Origin: Hyphomonas sp.
GTDB taxonomy: Bacteria > Pseudomonadota > Alphaproteobacteria > Caulobacterales > Hyphomonadaceae
DNA length: 64,000 nt
Direction: 5' to 3'
NCBI RefSeq assembly: GCF_017792385.1
Contig: NZ_CP051230.1
Location: 3,286,001-3,350,000 of the forward strand
The notes below the pieces were generated by a model. It had not been told where the DNA came from and searched no databases. It saw only the letters and a list, made by a program, of their open reading frames with translations. How positions within the stretch are numbered: position 1 is the stretch's first letter; every line of letters begins with the position of its first letter. Below, piece by piece: positions 62,480-64,000 of the stretch. The position numbers and the translations under genes were made by a program.

Positions 62480-63967
62480 ATGCCGCTCGATGACGCCCCT
62501 GCCGCCACTCTGACGCCGCCGCACAATCTGTCGGCCGAGGCCGCCGTGCTGGGCGCGATCCTGTTTGACAACAATGCGTATCAGCGCGTGGCGGACATCC
62601 TGCGCCCGTCAGACTTCTATGCGCCGGCGCATCAGGAATTGTTCGACGTCTCCGCCACCATGATCCAGCAAGGCCGGATCGCGGATGGTGTGACCCTGCG
62701 GGAGCATTTCGAGAAAGCGGAAAAACTGACCGAAATCGGTGGCGCCCGCTATCTCGAGCAATTGCTCGATTCCGCCGCTTTCGGCCCGGAAGTCGGCGAT
62801 TATGCCCGGATGATCCGCGACCTCGCAATGCGCCGTTCGCTGGTGGGCATTGGCGGCGAACTCCAGGGCCGCGCGCTGAACCCGTCACCCGATGAAAGCG
62901 GTGAGCGGCAGATTGAACTGGCGGAACGTCAATTGTTCGACCTGGCCGAACGCGGCGCTTCGGGCCGCGGCTTTTCCAGCTTTTCCGAGGCGCTCACCGA
63001 GTCGCTGAAGAATGCCGAGGCGGCGTTCAAGCGGGAGGGCAAGATCGCCGGCATCCCGACCCGGCTGCGCGATCTCGACGAGAAACTGGGCGGATTGCAC
63101 CGATCCGACCTCGTCATCCTCGCCGGTCGCCCATCCATGGGGAAAACCTCGCTCGCGACCAACATCGCCTACAATGCCGCGTCTGCCTATCGGGCGGAAA
63201 TCCAGGATGACGGGTCCAAGAAGACCGTCGATGGGGCGATTGTGGGCTTCTTCTCGCTCGAAATGTCGAATGAGCAATTGGCCACGCGGATCATCGCGGA
63301 GCGGACCGGCATCACGACCCACAGGATCCGTCAGGGCGACCTCGACAAGAGTGATTTCGAACGCTTGCGGGAGGCCACCGAGGAATTGCAGAACCTGCCG
63401 CTCTATATCGATGATACTGGCGGCATCTCGATCAGCCAGCTGGCCGCGCGGGCCCGTCGCCTGCAGCGGTCAGTCGGACTCGACATGATCGTGATCGACT
63501 ATCTGCAGCTGATCACGGTCAGCAGTGGAAATGCGAACGCCAACCGGGTGCAGGAAATCACCCAGATCACGACATCGCTCAAGGCGCTGGCCAAGGATCT
63601 GAACGTCCCGATCATCGCCCTGTCCCAGCTTTCGCGCGCGGTGGAACAGCGCGACGACAAACGGCCGCAGCTGTCGGACCTGCGGGAATCAGGCTCAATC
63701 GAACAGGATGCCGATGTGGTGCTGTTCGTCTACCGGGAGGAGTACTATCTCTCGCGGACCGAACCGGGCGCTGATCCCAATGATCCTTCGTCCAACGAGA
63801 AATGGAGCCAGTGGCGCCAGCGCATGGACCAGGTCTATGGCAAGGCCGAAGTCATTGTCGGCAAACAGCGGCACGGCCCGATTGGCCGTGTGGAACTGGC
63901 CTTTGACTCCAATGTCACCCGCTTTGGCGACCTCGACCATTCAGGCCGCGACAACGAGTTCGAATAG
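62480..63967 (+). CDS. dnaB: Replicative DNA helicase DnaB
   Basis: 495-residue hexameric helicase. The N-terminal domain (NLSAEAAVLGAILFD) binds primase. The RecA-like domain carries Walker A GRPSMGKTSLA, the DIVIDYLQLI-type Walker B (DMIVIDYLQL) and the conserved LSQLSRAVEQRDDKRP. No intein or insertion is seen. It follows rplI as in many bacteria, and 33 bases with no gene remain to the window end. Confidence 0.97.
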   Translation: MPLDDAPAATLTPPHNLSAEAAVLGAILFDNNAYQRVADILRPSDFYAPAHQELFDVSATMIQQGRIADGVTLREHFEKAEKLTEIGGARYLEQLLDSAAFGPEVGDYARMIRDLAMRRSLVGIGGELQGRALNPSPDESGERQIELAERQLFDLAERGASGRGFSSFSEALTESLKNAEAAFKREGKIAGIPTRLRDLDEKLGGLHRSDLVILAGRPSMGKTSLATNIAYNAASAYRAEIQDDGSKKTVDGAIVGFFSLEMSNEQLATRIIAERTGITTHRIRQGDLDKSDFERLREATEELQNLPLYIDDTGGISISQLAARARRLQRSVGLDMIVIDYLQLITVSSGNANANRVQEITQITTSLKALAKDLNVPIIALSQLSRAVEQRDDKRPQLSDLRESGSIEQDADVVLFVYREEYYLSRTEPGADPNDPSSNEKWSQWRQRMDQVYGKAEVIVGKQRHGPIGRVELAFDSNVTRFGDLDHSGRDNEFE

Positions 63968-64000
63968 TTTCAGATCGTCTCAAGCCAGTTCAGAAGGAGC

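Overview
The window is core chromosome of a high-GC alphaproteobacterium. Gene content and order (nuoA-N followed by birA-coaX-rnj-mce-DUF1467-proS-lolCE-lolD; short RNase E/G-yacG-tRNA-Phe; rpsF-rpsR-rplI-dnaB; an Entner-Doudoroff operon under a LacI-type regulator) suggest a marine/prosthecate group such as Hyphomonadaceae. That placement is inference from gene order and protein features; I could not run any search. No insertion sequence, prophage, CRISPR array or rRNA is visible.

Layout. 1-5,098 (all minus): rpsB-tsf, a terminator, then pyrH-frr-uppS-cdsA-dxr (translation factors, UMP kinase, undecaprenyl and CDP-diacylglycerol synthesis, start of the MEP pathway). The rpsB leader carries two interleaved perfect inverted repeats, an H-type pseudoknot candidate next to the ribosome binding site. 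5,099-9,141: dnaE (minus) and a small membrane-anchored unknown (plus). 9,229-31,453: one very long minus-strand run starting with nuoA and reading through all 14 complex I genes, then birA, coaX, RNase J, methylmalonyl-CoA epimerase, a DUF1467 membrane protein, prolyl-tRNA synthetase and the Lol lipoprotein exporter. 31,692-34,117: a secreted protein made of 23-residue repeats plus a peptidoglycan-binding domain, divergent from purB.

34,155-42,661: sugar catabolism. zwf-pgl-edd-glk-eda (minus) encodes glucose to pyruvate plus glyceraldehyde-3-phosphate through the Entner-Doudoroff route. It is divergent from a LacI-family regulator whose upstream region holds a typical LacI-type palindrome, followed tail-to-tail by a GH13 alpha-glucosidase; pgi lies further on at 44,949. 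42,770-47,866: tRNA-Trp, an AhpD-like protein, tuf, pgi, a short RNase E/G that appears to start at ATA, yacG and tRNA-Phe. 47,937-53,473: a pair of acyl-CoA dehydrogenase subunits, an enoyl-CoA hydratase, a flavoprotein, TrmJ-type methyltransferase and an AT-richer orphan.

53,569-63,967: NADP isocitrate dehydrogenase (plus); a minus operon fabD-fabG-acpP-fabF-mltG-yicC-gmk ending in a previously unmarked 39-residue membrane protein; and the divergent rpsF-rpsR-rplI-dnaB cluster.

Genes within operons are packed tightly: many junctions are stop/start overlaps of the TAATG, TGATG or ATGA kind, which also helped to fix several start codons. No gene-free stretch exceeds 300 bases; the largest (8,522-8,772; 39,769-40,040; 31,454-31,691; 60,929-61,136; 44,742-44,948) are promoter or leader regions.
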